A stretch of DNA of 64,000 nucleotides from Thioclava atlantica (GTDB lineage Bacteria; Pseudomonadota; Alphaproteobacteria; Rhodobacterales; Rhodobacteraceae), in contig NZ_AQRC01000001.1 of assembly GCF_000737065.1 (NCBI RefSeq), forward strand, positions 310,001 through 374,000. The letters run 5' to 3'. Each line of letters opens with the position of its first letter. The first letter of the stretch is position 1. The position numbers and the translations under genes are program-made. Shown piece after piece: positions 18,414-26,402 of this stretch. The notes below the pieces were generated by a model. It saw only the letters and a program-made list of their open reading frames with translations. It was not told the origin of the DNA and did not search any database.

Positions 18414-19241
18414 TCACCTGAGGATTTGCGGCCTGAACCGGATCCGCCTTCGCTGCTCTTGCGGAAGGTGGCGGTTGAGGCGGCGGTTGATCACCCCGAA
18501 GAGCGCGATCACGCTCAGCGTCAGCAGCACGAAAAAGAAGGCCGCGATCGGGTAGGGGATGAAGGGATTGAAGGTCTTGTCCGCGAAATATTTCGCGTAG
18601 TAGAGCGCGTCGCCCTCCTGGCGGAAGGCCGGGAAGCCCGAGAAGAAGACGAGCGTCGTGGCGTGGAACAGGAAGATCGCCTCGTTGGTATAGGATGGCC
18701 AGGCGAGGCGGAGCATCGTCGGCCAGGTCACGCGGCGGAACTTCTTCCAGCCCGAGAGGCCATAGGCGTCGGCGGCTTCGAGATCGCCCTTGGGGACCGA
18801 GCGCAGCGCGCCGTAGAAGATCTCGGCCGCATAGGCGGAGGTGTTGAGAAACAGCACGAAGAGCGCGCCGGCCCAGGCCCGGGTCATCCAGTTGGTCTCG
18901 ATCGTGATGCCGAGAACGGGAAAGCCCGCGCGCGGCAGCAGCGCCAGCGCCTCGTAGGCGAGGAAGAACTGGATGAAGAGCGGCGAGCCGCGGAAGACGA
19001 AGATGAACCATTCCGCCGGCTTGCGGATCAGCCGGCTCTCGACATTCTTCGCCAGCGCAAGTCCGGTGGCGAGAAAGAAGCCCGCGAGCAGTGCGAGGAC
19101 GCCGAAATAGATGTTCCAGATCATCCCCGATCCGATCAGGGTGAATTGCTGGCACATGGTGAAATCGGAGCGCGGCAGCAGCCGTTCGCCGATCCCGATC
19201 GAGCGCAGTCCGTAATCCGCGATGGTCTGGATGCAGCTCAT
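18414..19241 (-). CDS. polar amino acid ABC transporter permease (HisM/ArtM type)
   Basis: A 275-residue membrane protein of the histidine/arginine/glutamate permease group. It has a long N-terminus with two cysteines, the FVFRGSPLFIQFFLAYEA segment and the signature loop EAADAYGLSGWKKFRRVTWPTMLRLAWPSYTNEAI. The start at 19241 follows AGGAAGG and overlaps the upstream permease stop by four bases. It pairs with the neighbouring permease to form the membrane channel. Confidence 0.92.
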   Translation of the reverse strand: MSCIQTIADYGLRSIGIGERLLPRSDFTMCQQFTLIGSGMIWNIYFGVLALLAGFFLATGLALAKNVESRLIRKPAEWFIFVFRGSPLFIQFFLAYEALALLPRAGFPVLGITIETNWMTRAWAGALFVLFLNTSAYAAEIFYGALRSVPKGDLEAADAYGLSGWKKFRRVTWPTMLRLAWPSYTNEAIFLFHATTLVFFSGFPAFRQEGDALYYAKYFADKTFNPFIPYPIAAFFFVLLTLSVIALFGVINRRLNRHLPQEQRRRIRFRPQILR

Positions 19242-20119
19242 GCGCCCGCCTTCCTGAGCGCTTCGCCCGCGGCCGTGGCCTGCCCGAAGGCGAGGCGGCG
19301 GTTGATCCGGTCGAGCACGAGTTCGGACAGTTTCGTCATCACCAGGTAGAAGATCAGCAGGGCGAGGAAGTAGTAGAGCCGCCAGTCGCCATGCGGATAG
19401 GCGTAGATCTGCGACTTGGTCGCGCCCAGCTCGCGCGCCCAGTAGACGATGTCCTCGATCCCCAGCAGGAACAAGAGCGGCGTCGCCTTGATCAGGATCA
19501 TCCAGAGGTTCGACAGGCCCGGGATGGCATAGGCCCACATCTGCGGGATCAGCACCCGGCGGTTCACCTGCGCGCGGGTCATGCCATAGGCCTCGGCGGT
19601 CTCGAGCTGCGCGCGCGGCACGGCCTGCATCGCGCCGTAGAGGACATTCGCGGCGAAGGCGCCATAGACGATCGAGAAGGCCACCACGGCAAGCGCGAAG
19701 CCGTAGATCTCGTGGTAGATCTGCGGCGCGGTGTTGAGCGGCAGCTTCGCCGCGGCGCAGACGTGGAATTCGTTGCCGGCCCAGACCGGCTGGTTCCAGT
19801 CGGGGCACTTGACCCGGTTGCGGAGATATTCGAGGCCCTGATCCATCGCGATCGGGACGAAGAGGAAGAAGACGATGTCGGGCACGCCGCGCACCATCGA
19901 GATGTAGCCGCGCCCGAACAGCTTGAGCGGCGCGATATGCGACCGCGCGGCCAACGCCCCCCCGAAGCCGAAGATCAGCGCCGCCGGCGCGGTGACCGCC
20001 AGCAGGATCAGCACGACCCCGAAGGAGCCATAGAACATCATGTGCTTGCCCGTGGTCAGGTAGCACAGCATCCATGACAGCCCATGGAGCGAAGAGGGGT
20101 CGGTGCAGGTCGAGAACAT
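19238..20119 (-). CDS. polar amino acid ABC transporter permease (HisQ/ArtQ type)
   Basis: A 293-residue permease with SMVRGVPDIVFFLFVPIAMD near the first helices and the signature loop AQLETAEAYGMTRAQVNRRVLIPQMWAYAIPGLSNLW. An insertion of about 40 residues around KCPDWNQPVWAGNEFHVCAAAKLPLN with two cysteines lies in a periplasmic loop and is longer than in most HisQ proteins. It is the third gene of the operon ATPase, binding protein, permease, permease, ligase. Confidence 0.92.
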   Translation of the reverse strand: MFSTCTDPSSLHGLSWMLCYLTTGKHMMFYGSFGVVLILLAVTAPAALIFGFGGALAARSHIAPLKLFGRGYISMVRGVPDIVFFLFVPIAMDQGLEYLRNRVKCPDWNQPVWAGNEFHVCAAAKLPLNTAPQIYHEIYGFALAVVAFSIVYGAFAANVLYGAMQAVPRAQLETAEAYGMTRAQVNRRVLIPQMWAYAIPGLSNLWMILIKATPLLFLLGIEDIVYWARELGATKSQIYAYPHGDWRLYYFLALLIFYLVMTKLSELVLDRINRRLAFGQATAAGEALRKAGA

Positions 20120-20133
20120 TACGGGTCGTTCGA

Positions 20134-20162
20134 AAAGGGGGGGGCGGGTCGAAACCCGCCCC
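20134..20162 (-). terminator. intercistronic hairpin after the amino-acid binding-protein gene
   Basis: GGGGCGGGT-CGAA-ACCCGCCCC (20141-20162 on the plus strand) is a perfect 9-bp stem followed on the minus strand by CCCCTTTT. It sits in the 51-base gap between the binding protein and the first permease, where it may attenuate readthrough or protect the upstream mRNA. Confidence 0.65.
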
Positions 20163-20170
20163 GCGCCGGA

Positions 20171-20890
20171 TCAGTTGAAGGTCAGCGCGTCATCGCCGAA
20201 ATACTTCTTGAGCATTTCGTTCAGCGAGCCGTCGGCCTTCAATTTCGAGATGCCGTCGTTGAACTTGTCCTTCAGCGCGGTGTCGGACTTGCGCAGGCCG
20301 ATGCCGATACCCTTGCCGAGCTGGACGTCCTCGCCCACGAACTGCATTCCGTCGGTGCCCGCGAAAGGCTTGAGCGCGTCCTTGTCGGCAAAGACCGCGT
20401 CTGCCTCGCCGTTCTTCACCGCCGCGATCGTGTCGTCGAGGGTCGCGTATTCGGCCAGCGTCGCGCCGGTCTCGGCGACATGGGCCGCCTGGATGGTGCC
20501 GGTCTGCGCCGCGACCACGCCGCCCTTCAGGTCAACGCCCGGATCCATCGCCATGTAGGACGAGGCGGCCGGCGGGTAATAGGCCTGGGTGAAGTCGATC
20601 GACTTCTCGCGCTCCTCGGTGATCGACATGCCGGCCATGATGGTGTCGTAGTTGCCCGAGAGCAGGTTCGGGATGATCGAATCCCAGTCATTGGTGACCC
20701 AGGTGCAGTCGAGCTTCTCCATCTCGCACAGCTTGTCGCCGAGTTCGCGCTCGAAGCCCGCGACCTGGCCGTTGTCGTCGATGTAGTTGTAGGGAGGGTA
20801 GGCGCCCTCGGTGCCCATCCGCACGGTTTCGGCGGCGGCGACACCGGCGCTCAGGCCGAGAATGGCGGCAGTCAGAATCAGTTTCTTCAT
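20171..20890 (-). CDS. polar amino acid ABC transporter substrate-binding protein
   Basis: A 239-residue periplasmic protein of the bacterial solute-binding family 3. A signal peptide (residues 1-20, ending AAA) is followed by ETVRMGTEGAYPPYNYIDDNGQVAGFERELGDKLCEM, the family opening. SGNYDTIMAGMSITEEREKSIDFTQAYY carries the ligand-contact region. Two cysteines (in LCEMEKLDCTW) probably form a disulfide. An amino acid or opine/polyamine-like ligand is expected from the family and from the neighbouring ligase. Confidence 0.93.
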   Translation of the reverse strand: MKKLILTAAILGLSAGVAAAETVRMGTEGAYPPYNYIDDNGQVAGFERELGDKLCEMEKLDCTWVTNDWDSIIPNLLSGNYDTIMAGMSITEEREKSIDFTQAYYPPAASSYMAMDPGVDLKGGVVAAQTGTIQAAHVAETGATLAEYATLDDTIAAVKNGEADAVFADKDALKPFAGTDGMQFVGEDVQLGKGIGIGLRKSDTALKDKFNDGISKLKADGSLNEMLKKYFGDDALTFN

Positions 20891-20921
20891 TGGTTACCCC
20901 TGTCGTTGGACTTTGGTTGAT

Positions 20922-21716
20922 TCACGCCGGCGCGGTGGCCGACAGGAATTGTTGCAGACGCTCGGATTTCGGAGCGCCGAATACGGCCTCTGGCGGGCCT
21001 TCCTCCTCGATCTTGCCCTGATGCAGGAAGACGACGTGATCGGAGACGTCGCGCGCCAGGCGCATGTCATGGGTCACGAGGATCATGGTGCGATGCTCGC
21101 CGGCGAGGTCCTTGATGACCTTCACCACCTCCTGCTGCAATTCCGGGTCGAGGGCCGAGGTGGGCTCGTCGAACAGAAGCGCCTTGGGCTCCATGCACAG
21201 CGCCCGCGCGATCGCCGCGCGCTGCTGCTGACCGCCGGAGAGCTGCGCGGGCCAGGCATCGCATTTGTCGCCGATCCCGACCTTGTCGAGAAGCTGGCGG
21301 GCGAGCGGTTCGACCTCTTTCGGGTCGCGCCCCAGCACCGTGACCGGCGCTTCCATCACGTTTTGCAGGATCGTCATATGGGCCCAGAGATTGAACTGCT
21401 GGAACACCATCGAGAGATTGGTGCGAAACCGGGTGACCTGCGCGCGATCGGCGGGACGGCGCGACAGGCCCTCGCCCTTCCACTTGACCGCCTCGCCACC
21501 GAAGACGACCTCGCCGGACTGGCTGTCCTCCAGCAGGTTGCAGCAGCGCAGCAGGGTGGATTTGCCGGACCCCGAGGAGCCGATCAGCGAGATCACGTGA
21601 CCGCGCGGCGCGGTGATCGAGACGCCCTTGAGCACCTCGAGCGAGCCGTAGCTCTTGTGAAGATCGCGAATTTCGATGACGGGCGCTTCTTGGGGCGCAG
21701 TTTCTGTCAGGGTCAC
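20922..21716 (-). CDS. polar amino acid ABC transporter ATP-binding protein (GTG start)
   Basis: A 264-residue ATPase of the HisP/GlnQ group: Walker A GSSGSGKSTLL, Q-loop FQQFNLWAHMTILQN, signature LSGGQQQRAAI, Walker B LLFDEPTSALDPELQQEV, switch VTHDMRLA. The start is a GTG at 21716, chosen because the nucleotide-binding domain begins about 15 residues later and no ATG lies in between. It is the first gene of the amino-acid importer and ligase operon. Confidence 0.94.
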   Translation of the reverse strand: MTLTETAPQEAPVIEIRDLHKSYGSLEVLKGVSITAPRGHVISLIGSSGSGKSTLLRCCNLLEDSQSGEVVFGGEAVKWKGEGLSRRPADRAQVTRFRTNLSMVFQQFNLWAHMTILQNVMEAPVTVLGRDPKEVEPLARQLLDKVGIGDKCDAWPAQLSGGQQQRAAIARALCMEPKALLFDEPTSALDPELQQEVVKVIKDLAGEHRTMILVTHDMRLARDVSDHVVFLHQGKIEEEGPPEAVFGAPKSERLQQFLSATAPA

Positions 21717-21856
21717 GCGGGCAGCTTCTCTTTGTCCATCCGGTCAATCTGGCGCGATTTTGGACCTGAATGCAACGGGGCGGCCCTGCTTGACCAGAGG
21801 GAAACGGAGGAAATCACGGGCAGATGGCGAAAAAATGAGCGCGGAGCCTACGCCAT

Positions 21857-22300
21857 TCAGTCGCGGCGCGCCTCCACGCGCTGGCGCGCGCGGGCCGAAT
21901 CGACGTCATTCACGCCCAGAAGCTTCGCCGCGAGCCGGATCAGCGCATCCTCATGCGCATCGCGGACCCCGTCGGCCAGAGCGACGTCCCACAGCGCCTC
22001 GATCACGCCGGTGCGGTCTTCATAGGCGACCTTGTCCTTGAGCGCGCGGGTGAAGCGCACCGTGTCGGGCGCGCCCGACTCGATCTCCTCGGCGCGGCGG
22101 CGCATCTCGGTCGCCTCGAAGGGCGAAAGGCCGTTGCGCTGCGCCAGCACCCGATCGATGCGGATCTTCTCCTCCTCGTCGTAATCCTGGTCCGACCGGG
22201 CGAGGCGGACGAGAAGCGCGGCGAGCGCGAGTTCACGGTCATCCCCGGCCAGCGGGTCGGGGGCGGGATCGTTTAGGATATTGAGAAGGCGTCCGAACAT
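21857..22300 (-). CDS. TerB-like (tellurite-resistance-fold) protein
   Basis: A 147-residue, acidic, all-helical cytosolic protein. LALAALLVRLARSDQDYDEEEKIRIDRVL and VIEALWDVALADGVRDAHEDALIRLAAKLLGV are paired metal-binding-like helix motifs of the TerB/DjlA-N fold. Many bacteria carry such stand-alone proteins with no link to tellurite. It is a single gene here and its role is unknown. Confidence 0.82.
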   Translation of the reverse strand: MFGRLLNILNDPAPDPLAGDDRELALAALLVRLARSDQDYDEEEKIRIDRVLAQRNGLSPFEATEMRRRAEEIESGAPDTVRFTRALKDKVAYEDRTGVIEALWDVALADGVRDAHEDALIRLAAKLLGVNDVDSARARQRVEARRD

Positions 22301-22336
22301 GGCCCTAGAGATAAGCGTGCGCGCGGAAAGGGCAAG

Positions 22337-22639
22337 TCACGAGCTGGTTGGCGTGCCCGCGACGATCGCGAGATCGACCTCGGCCCCGGCGTCACGCATC
22401 GCGAGCGTCGCCTGATAGTCGGGCCCGTGATAGCAGCTGCGCGCGGCCTCGAGGGAGGGGAACGCGACGATCACCGTGGCGGGACGCATCGCGCCGGCGA
22501 CCAGGTCCTGCTCGCCGCCGAGCACGAGGATCTGTCCCCCATGGGCGGCGATCGCGGGGGCGGCGGCCGCGCGATAGGCCTGATAGGCGGCGGGGTCGGT
22601 GACGGAGACATGGGCGACCCAGTAGGCTTTCCCGCTCAT
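22337..22639 (-). CDS. DUF1330 family protein
   Basis: A 100-residue protein beginning MSGKAYWVAHVSVTDPAAYQAY, with GGQILVLGGEQDLVAGAMRPATVIVAFPSLEAARSCYHGPDYQ, the ferredoxin-like dimeric alpha/beta-barrel pattern of DUF1330. No enzymatic activity is established for the family. It starts after GGAGAG, 24 bases downstream of hisE, and may be cotranscribed with hisF-hisE. Confidence 0.88.
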   Translation of the reverse strand: MSGKAYWVAHVSVTDPAAYQAYRAAAAPAIAAHGGQILVLGGEQDLVAGAMRPATVIVAFPSLEAARSCYHGPDYQATLAMRDAGAEVDLAIVAGTPTSS

Positions 22640-22662
22640 CCCTCTCTCCTCCCCGGTGCGGT

Positions 22663-22971
22663 TCAGCGCGCGGCCTTCTCGGCGATCCCGGAGGTCCCCT
22701 CGCGCCGTTCTAGCTCGGCCAGAACCTCCGCGAGCGACACGCCGCGCGCGCTCAGCATGACGAGCAGATGATAGAGCACATCGGCGGATTCGTAGATCAG
22801 GTTCTCGCGGTCGTCCTTCGCCGCGGCGATGATCGCCTCGATCGCCTCTTCGCCGAATTTCTCGGCGCATTTCTCCGGCCCCTTGGAAAGCAGTTTCGCG
22901 GTCCAGGAGGTGTCGGGATCGGCCCCCTTGCGGGCTTCGATCGTGGCGGACAGTTGCTCGAGAATGCTCAT
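22663..22971 (-). CDS. hisE: phosphoribosyl-ATP pyrophosphatase
   Basis: A 102-residue MazG-like enzyme that hydrolyses phosphoribosyl-ATP to phosphoribosyl-AMP, the second step of histidine synthesis. The metal-binding helices appear as KCAEKFGEEAIEAIIAA and NLIYESADVLYHLLVML. The ATG overlaps the last base of the hisF stop, so translation is coupled. Length is typical for a stand-alone HisE. Confidence 0.96.
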   Translation of the reverse strand: MSILEQLSATIEARKGADPDTSWTAKLLSKGPEKCAEKFGEEAIEAIIAAAKDDRENLIYESADVLYHLLVMLSARGVSLAEVLAELERREGTSGIAEKAAR

Positions 22972-23729
22972 CACAGCCTCATCGGGATGCCCGCGGCGGC
23001 CATGTGCTCCTTGGCCTCGCGGATGGTGAATTCGCCGAAATGGAAGATCGAGGCGGCGAGCACCGCCGAGGCCCCGCCCTTGGTCACGCCCTCCACCAGA
23101 TGATCGAGCGTGCCGACGCCGCCCGAGGCGATCACCGGCACGTTCACCGCATCCGAGATCGCCCTGGTCAGTTCGAGATTGAACCCCGCCCGCGTGCCGT
23201 CGCGGTCCATCGAGGTCAGCAGGATCTCGCCCGCGCCCTTCGCGGTGACGGTGCGCGCGAATTCCACCGCGTCGATGCCGGTGGGCCTGCGCCCGCCATG
23301 GGTGAAGATCTCCCAGCGGCCGGGCGCGACGGTCTTGGCGTCGATCGCGCAGACGATGCACTGGCTGCCGAAGCGGTCGGCGGCCTCGGAGATCACGTTC
23401 GGATCGGCCACGGCGGCGGAGTTGAACGACACCTTGTCGGCGCCTGCGAGCAGGAGCGCGCGCACGTCCTCGTGGCTGCGCACGCCGCCGCCCACGGTGA
23501 AGGGCATGAAGCATTGCTCGGCGGTGCGGGTCACGAGATCGAACATCGTGCCGCGGTTCTCATGGGTCGCGTGGATGTCGAGGAAGCACAGCTCGTCCGC
23601 GCCCGCCGCGTCATAGGCCTTCGCCGCCTCGACCGGGTCGCCCGCGTCCACGAGGTTGACGAAATTGACGCCTTTCACGACGCGCCCGTCGGCGACGTCG
23701 AGGCAGGGGATGATGCGGGTCTTCAGCAT
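22971..23729 (-). CDS. hisF: imidazole glycerol phosphate synthase, cyclase subunit
   Basis: A 252-residue TIM barrel that joins with HisH to form imidazole glycerol phosphate and AICAR. It begins [20 protein letters not shown], with the catalytic aspartate in PCLDV and the second catalytic aspartate in [19 protein letters not shown] and [11 protein letters not shown] are the phosphate-binding turns. HisH and HisA are not in the window. Confidence 0.97.
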   Translation of the reverse strand: MLKTRIIPCLDVADGRVVKGVNFVNLVDAGDPVEAAKAYDAAGADELCFLDIHATHENRGTMFDLVTRTAEQCFMPFTVGGGVRSHEDVRALLLAGADKVSFNSAAVADPNVISEAADRFGSQCIVCAIDAKTVAPGRWEIFTHGGRRPTGIDAVEFARTVTAKGAGEILLTSMDRDGTRAGFNLELTRAISDAVNVPVIASGGVGTLDHLVEGVTKGGASAVLAASIFHFGEFTIREAKEHMAAAGIPMRL

Positions 23730-23783
23730 GGGGCGGGCTCCTTTGGCGCCTTCATAACGCGGGGCCCGCAGAAGGCAAAGGGG

Positions 23784-24731
23784 TCAGAGCGGGCTCACCG
23801 GGCATTGCGGCAGGAGCTTTCGCACCATCGCGGCCGAACACATCACGGTGGCCGGGGTCGTCACCGCCGCCGAGGCGGTCGCCGCGCCATGGCGCAAGGC
23901 GTCTGGAAGGGAATGGCCGCGCGAGAGCGCCAGCGTGAACCCGGCCACGAAACTGTCGCCCGCGCCCACCTTCGAGACCACCTTAACCTTCGCGGCCTTC
24001 GCGAACCATCGCCCCTCCCGCGTCGCGAGCACATTGCCATCCGCGCCCCGCGCCACGATCACCGCATTTGCGATCCCGCGCGTCACCAGATCCTGCGCGA
24101 AATCGGCGCTGTCGGTGCGGTCCGGCAAGGGCCGCCCCGCGAGCCCCTCGGCTTCGAGCTCGTCCATGCGCAGCACGTCGGCGGGCTTGAAACGCGCATC
24201 GAGGAGGTTGTGAAGGGGCTTGCCCGACGTGTCGAGGAAGAGCTGCGCCCGGGTGCGGGCGATCTTGGTCGCCAGCCGGGCGTGGAAATCCTCGGGCACG
24301 CCGGGCGGCTGGCTGCCCGAAAGCACGACGATGCCGCCCTCGGGCGCGGCGCGTGCGATCCGGGCCAGCGCCCGCGTGACGTCCTTCGAGCCCCAATCCG
24401 GCCCCGGCATCACGAAGCGGTATTGCTCGCCGGTTTCCTGGTCGGTGGCGGAGAAGCTCATCCGGGTCTCGCCGGGCGCGGGGAAGGGGAAGACCCCGAT
24501 CCCCGCCTCGGCCAGAAGCCGCATCACCTTGTCCCCGGTCGTGCCCCCGAGCGCCACGAAGGCGGTCGAATTGCCGCCGAGCGCCGAGATCGCGCGGCTC
24601 ACATTGAGGCCGCCGCCGCCCGGATCGCTATGCGGCCGGGTACAGCGCAGCTTGCGCTCGGGCTCGATCCGCGGGGTCGAGATGGCGAGGTCGACGGTGG
24701 GATTGAGCGTGATCGTGAGGATCGAGGTCAT
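23784..24731 (-). CDS. PfkB-family sugar-phosphate kinase (1-phosphofructokinase/PfkB-like)
   Basis: A 315-residue ribokinase-like kinase. It begins MTSILTITLNPTVDLAI, has the PGGGGLNVSRAISALGGNSTAFVALGG substrate region and the GAGDSFVAGFTLAL motif with the catalytic aspartate. These are closest to 6-phosphofructokinase II/1-phosphofructokinase/tagatose-6-phosphate kinases. No PTS or other sugar genes are adjacent, so the exact substrate is unresolved. GGAG precedes the ATG. Confidence 0.87.
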   Translation of the reverse strand: MTSILTITLNPTVDLAISTPRIEPERKLRCTRPHSDPGGGGLNVSRAISALGGNSTAFVALGGTTGDKVMRLLAEAGIGVFPFPAPGETRMSFSATDQETGEQYRFVMPGPDWGSKDVTRALARIARAAPEGGIVVLSGSQPPGVPEDFHARLATKIARTRAQLFLDTSGKPLHNLLDARFKPADVLRMDELEAEGLAGRPLPDRTDSADFAQDLVTRGIANAVIVARGADGNVLATREGRWFAKAAKVKVVSKVGAGDSFVAGFTLALSRGHSLPDALRHGAATASAAVTTPATVMCSAAMVRKLLPQCPVSPL

Positions 24732-24858
24732 TGCGCGCTCCGCAGCAGGCGTTCGCTGCCGATGATGACAGGCGCGGGCGCGCGTTCAAGGGGCAGATGC
24801 GGATCTGCCGCGGATGCGCGGGGCGACGCGAGCGGACGCCGCCCCGACGATGAGCCGA

Positions 24859-25788
24859 TTAGAGATCGAGCTGGTAGCTCATCGGGTGGAAATGGAACCC
24901 CTCGCCGGTCGCCTCGAGATATCCGACGCCGGGGAAGGGCATGTGATAGCCGATGAAGGCGAGCCGGTCAGCCGCGACCTGCCCGAGAAGCGTCTTGCGG
25001 GTCGCTGCGGCGGCTTCCTTGTCGGTGTCGTATTTCACCTCCCAGTCGGGGCGCTGGAGCGACCAGACATAGTGGTTGGTGGTATCGGCAGCGAGCATCA
25101 GCCCCTTGCCGCCGGACTCGACCAGGAAGGCCATATGGCCCGGCGTATGGCCGAAGGCCTCGACCGCCGAAATCCCCGAGATCACCGAATCGCCGCCCTT
25201 GAGGAAGCCGAACTTCTCGGCCAGCGGGCGCACCTTCGCCTCGAACGTGTCGTTGCCGGCCTGCGCCCAGTGATCGAACTCGGTCTGGCCGGTGACGTAT
25301 TTCGCGTTCGCGAAAGTCGCGCCGCCTTCGCCCATCAGCCCGCCGATATGGTCGCCATGCATGTGGGTGATGACGACGGTGGTGATCTCCTCGGGCGCAT
25401 GCCCGGCGGCGGCGAGCGCGCCGGTGATCCCGTCGGGCGACAGTCCGGTATCAAAGAGGATCTTCTCCGAGCCCGTCTCGATCAGCGTGGGGGTGAAGAA
25501 ATTCAGCGACTTGTCATGAGGAATGAAGGCCTCTTCGGAGACCTTCCGGAACGCCTCGGGGCTGGCATTCATCCCGAAGATGTCTTGTGGATTGTCCATC
25601 GCGCGCGAGCCGGCAAGCAGCGTCGTCACGGTCATCTCGCCCAGGCTCATCCGGCGGTAGGGCGGGATCGCGGGCGGCGCGTCGGCGCTCTGGGCCGCGG
25701 CTCCGGTTCCCGACAGGAGCGCGGGCGCGGCGGGAAGGATGGCGGCGGTCTTGAGCGCTGTGCGGCGTGTCATGGTCGTCCTCGTCAT
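24859..25788 (-). CDS. Tat-exported metallo-beta-lactamase-fold hydrolase
   Basis: A 309-residue protein. MTRTTMTRRTALKTAAILPAAPALLSG is a twin-arginine-type signal ending near AAAQS. The metal site is clear: THMHGDHIGG (HxHxDH), a later GHTPGHMAF histidine, the LAADTTNH aspartate and a C-terminal GYHMPFPG histidine. The family contains lactonases and other hydrolases; periplasmic location is implied by the signal. The first ATG (25788) is taken because GGGAGAG lies five bases upstream; a second ATG five codons later is possible. Substrate unknown. Confidence 0.88.
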   Translation of the reverse strand: MTRTTMTRRTALKTAAILPAAPALLSGTGAAAQSADAPPAIPPYRRMSLGEMTVTTLLAGSRAMDNPQDIFGMNASPEAFRKVSEEAFIPHDKSLNFFTPTLIETGSEKILFDTGLSPDGITGALAAAGHAPEEITTVVITHMHGDHIGGLMGEGGATFANAKYVTGQTEFDHWAQAGNDTFEAKVRPLAEKFGFLKGGDSVISGISAVEAFGHTPGHMAFLVESGGKGLMLAADTTNHYVWSLQRPDWEVKYDTDKEAAAATRKTLLGQVAADRLAFIGYHMPFPGVGYLEATGEGFHFHPMSYQLDL

Positions 25789-25885
25789 CGGTCTCTCCCT
25801 GTAGCTGTTGACGATCTCCCAGTGCCGGAGTCTAGCACGAGCTGCGCTCCGGCCATCACGAGAACGTCAGGGCGCCCGGGATGGA

Positions 25886-26302
25886 TCACTCCCACCAGCG
25901 GTCGATCGACGAGATATCCGCATCCGACCAGCCGAGATGATGGGCCAGTTCGTGCACGAAGACATGGGTGACGAGCGCGCCGAGTTCCTCGTTGCCGCGG
26001 GCAAGCCACTCGTCGAGGATCGGCCGCCGGAAGAGCCAGATCACATCTGTATGTCCGCCCGGATCCATCACCGATTTCTCGGTGAGCGGAATGCCCTCGT
26101 AAAGCCCGGTCAGCTCGAACGGGTCCTCGATGCCGAGCGCCGCGAGCATCTCCTGCGAGGCGAAATCCTCGACCCGGATCGCGATCTCGCTCGCGGCCTT
26201 GTCGAAGGGGGCGGGCAGGGCGGCGCGGGCCGCTTCGGCCAGGCTCTCGATATCCCCGAGACCCGGCGCGATCCGGTCGTGCCAGTCGTCTTCCGATGCC
26301 AT
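25886..26302 (-). CDS. metallopeptidase family protein (zincin, HExxH)
   Basis: A 138-residue cytosolic protein with HVFVHELAHHLGWSDADI, the HExxHxxGxxD zincin signature, near its C-terminus, and DVIWLFRRPILDEW upstream. It matches the small zincin_1/DUF1025 metallopeptidase family, whose substrates are unknown. The ATG at 26302 follows GGAGG; an ATG 12 codons earlier lacks support. It is divergent from gltX across a 100-base gap. Confidence 0.88.
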   Translation of the reverse strand: MASEDDWHDRIAPGLGDIESLAEAARAALPAPFDKAASEIAIRVEDFASQEMLAALGIEDPFELTGLYEGIPLTEKSVMDPGGHTDVIWLFRRPILDEWLARGNEELGALVTHVFVHELAHHLGWSDADISSIDRWWE

Positions 26303-26402
26303 GCCTGCCTCCGATCCGCGCTTGGCGCCGTGTGCCAATCCCCCTCATATGGACAAACGGGCCGCTCTGTGAAAGAGCAGGCGCCAACAGGAGTAGAGCC
26401 CG

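Noticed and set aside
16929-19349. Open frame of 806 codons on the plus strand
   Set aside because: It lies antisense to the glutamine-synthetase-like gene and a permease gene, with no recognisable motif.
22972-23514. Upstream extension of hisE
   Set aside because: It is a frame-shadow of hisF; HisE begins at the ATG at 22971, which overlaps the hisF stop.
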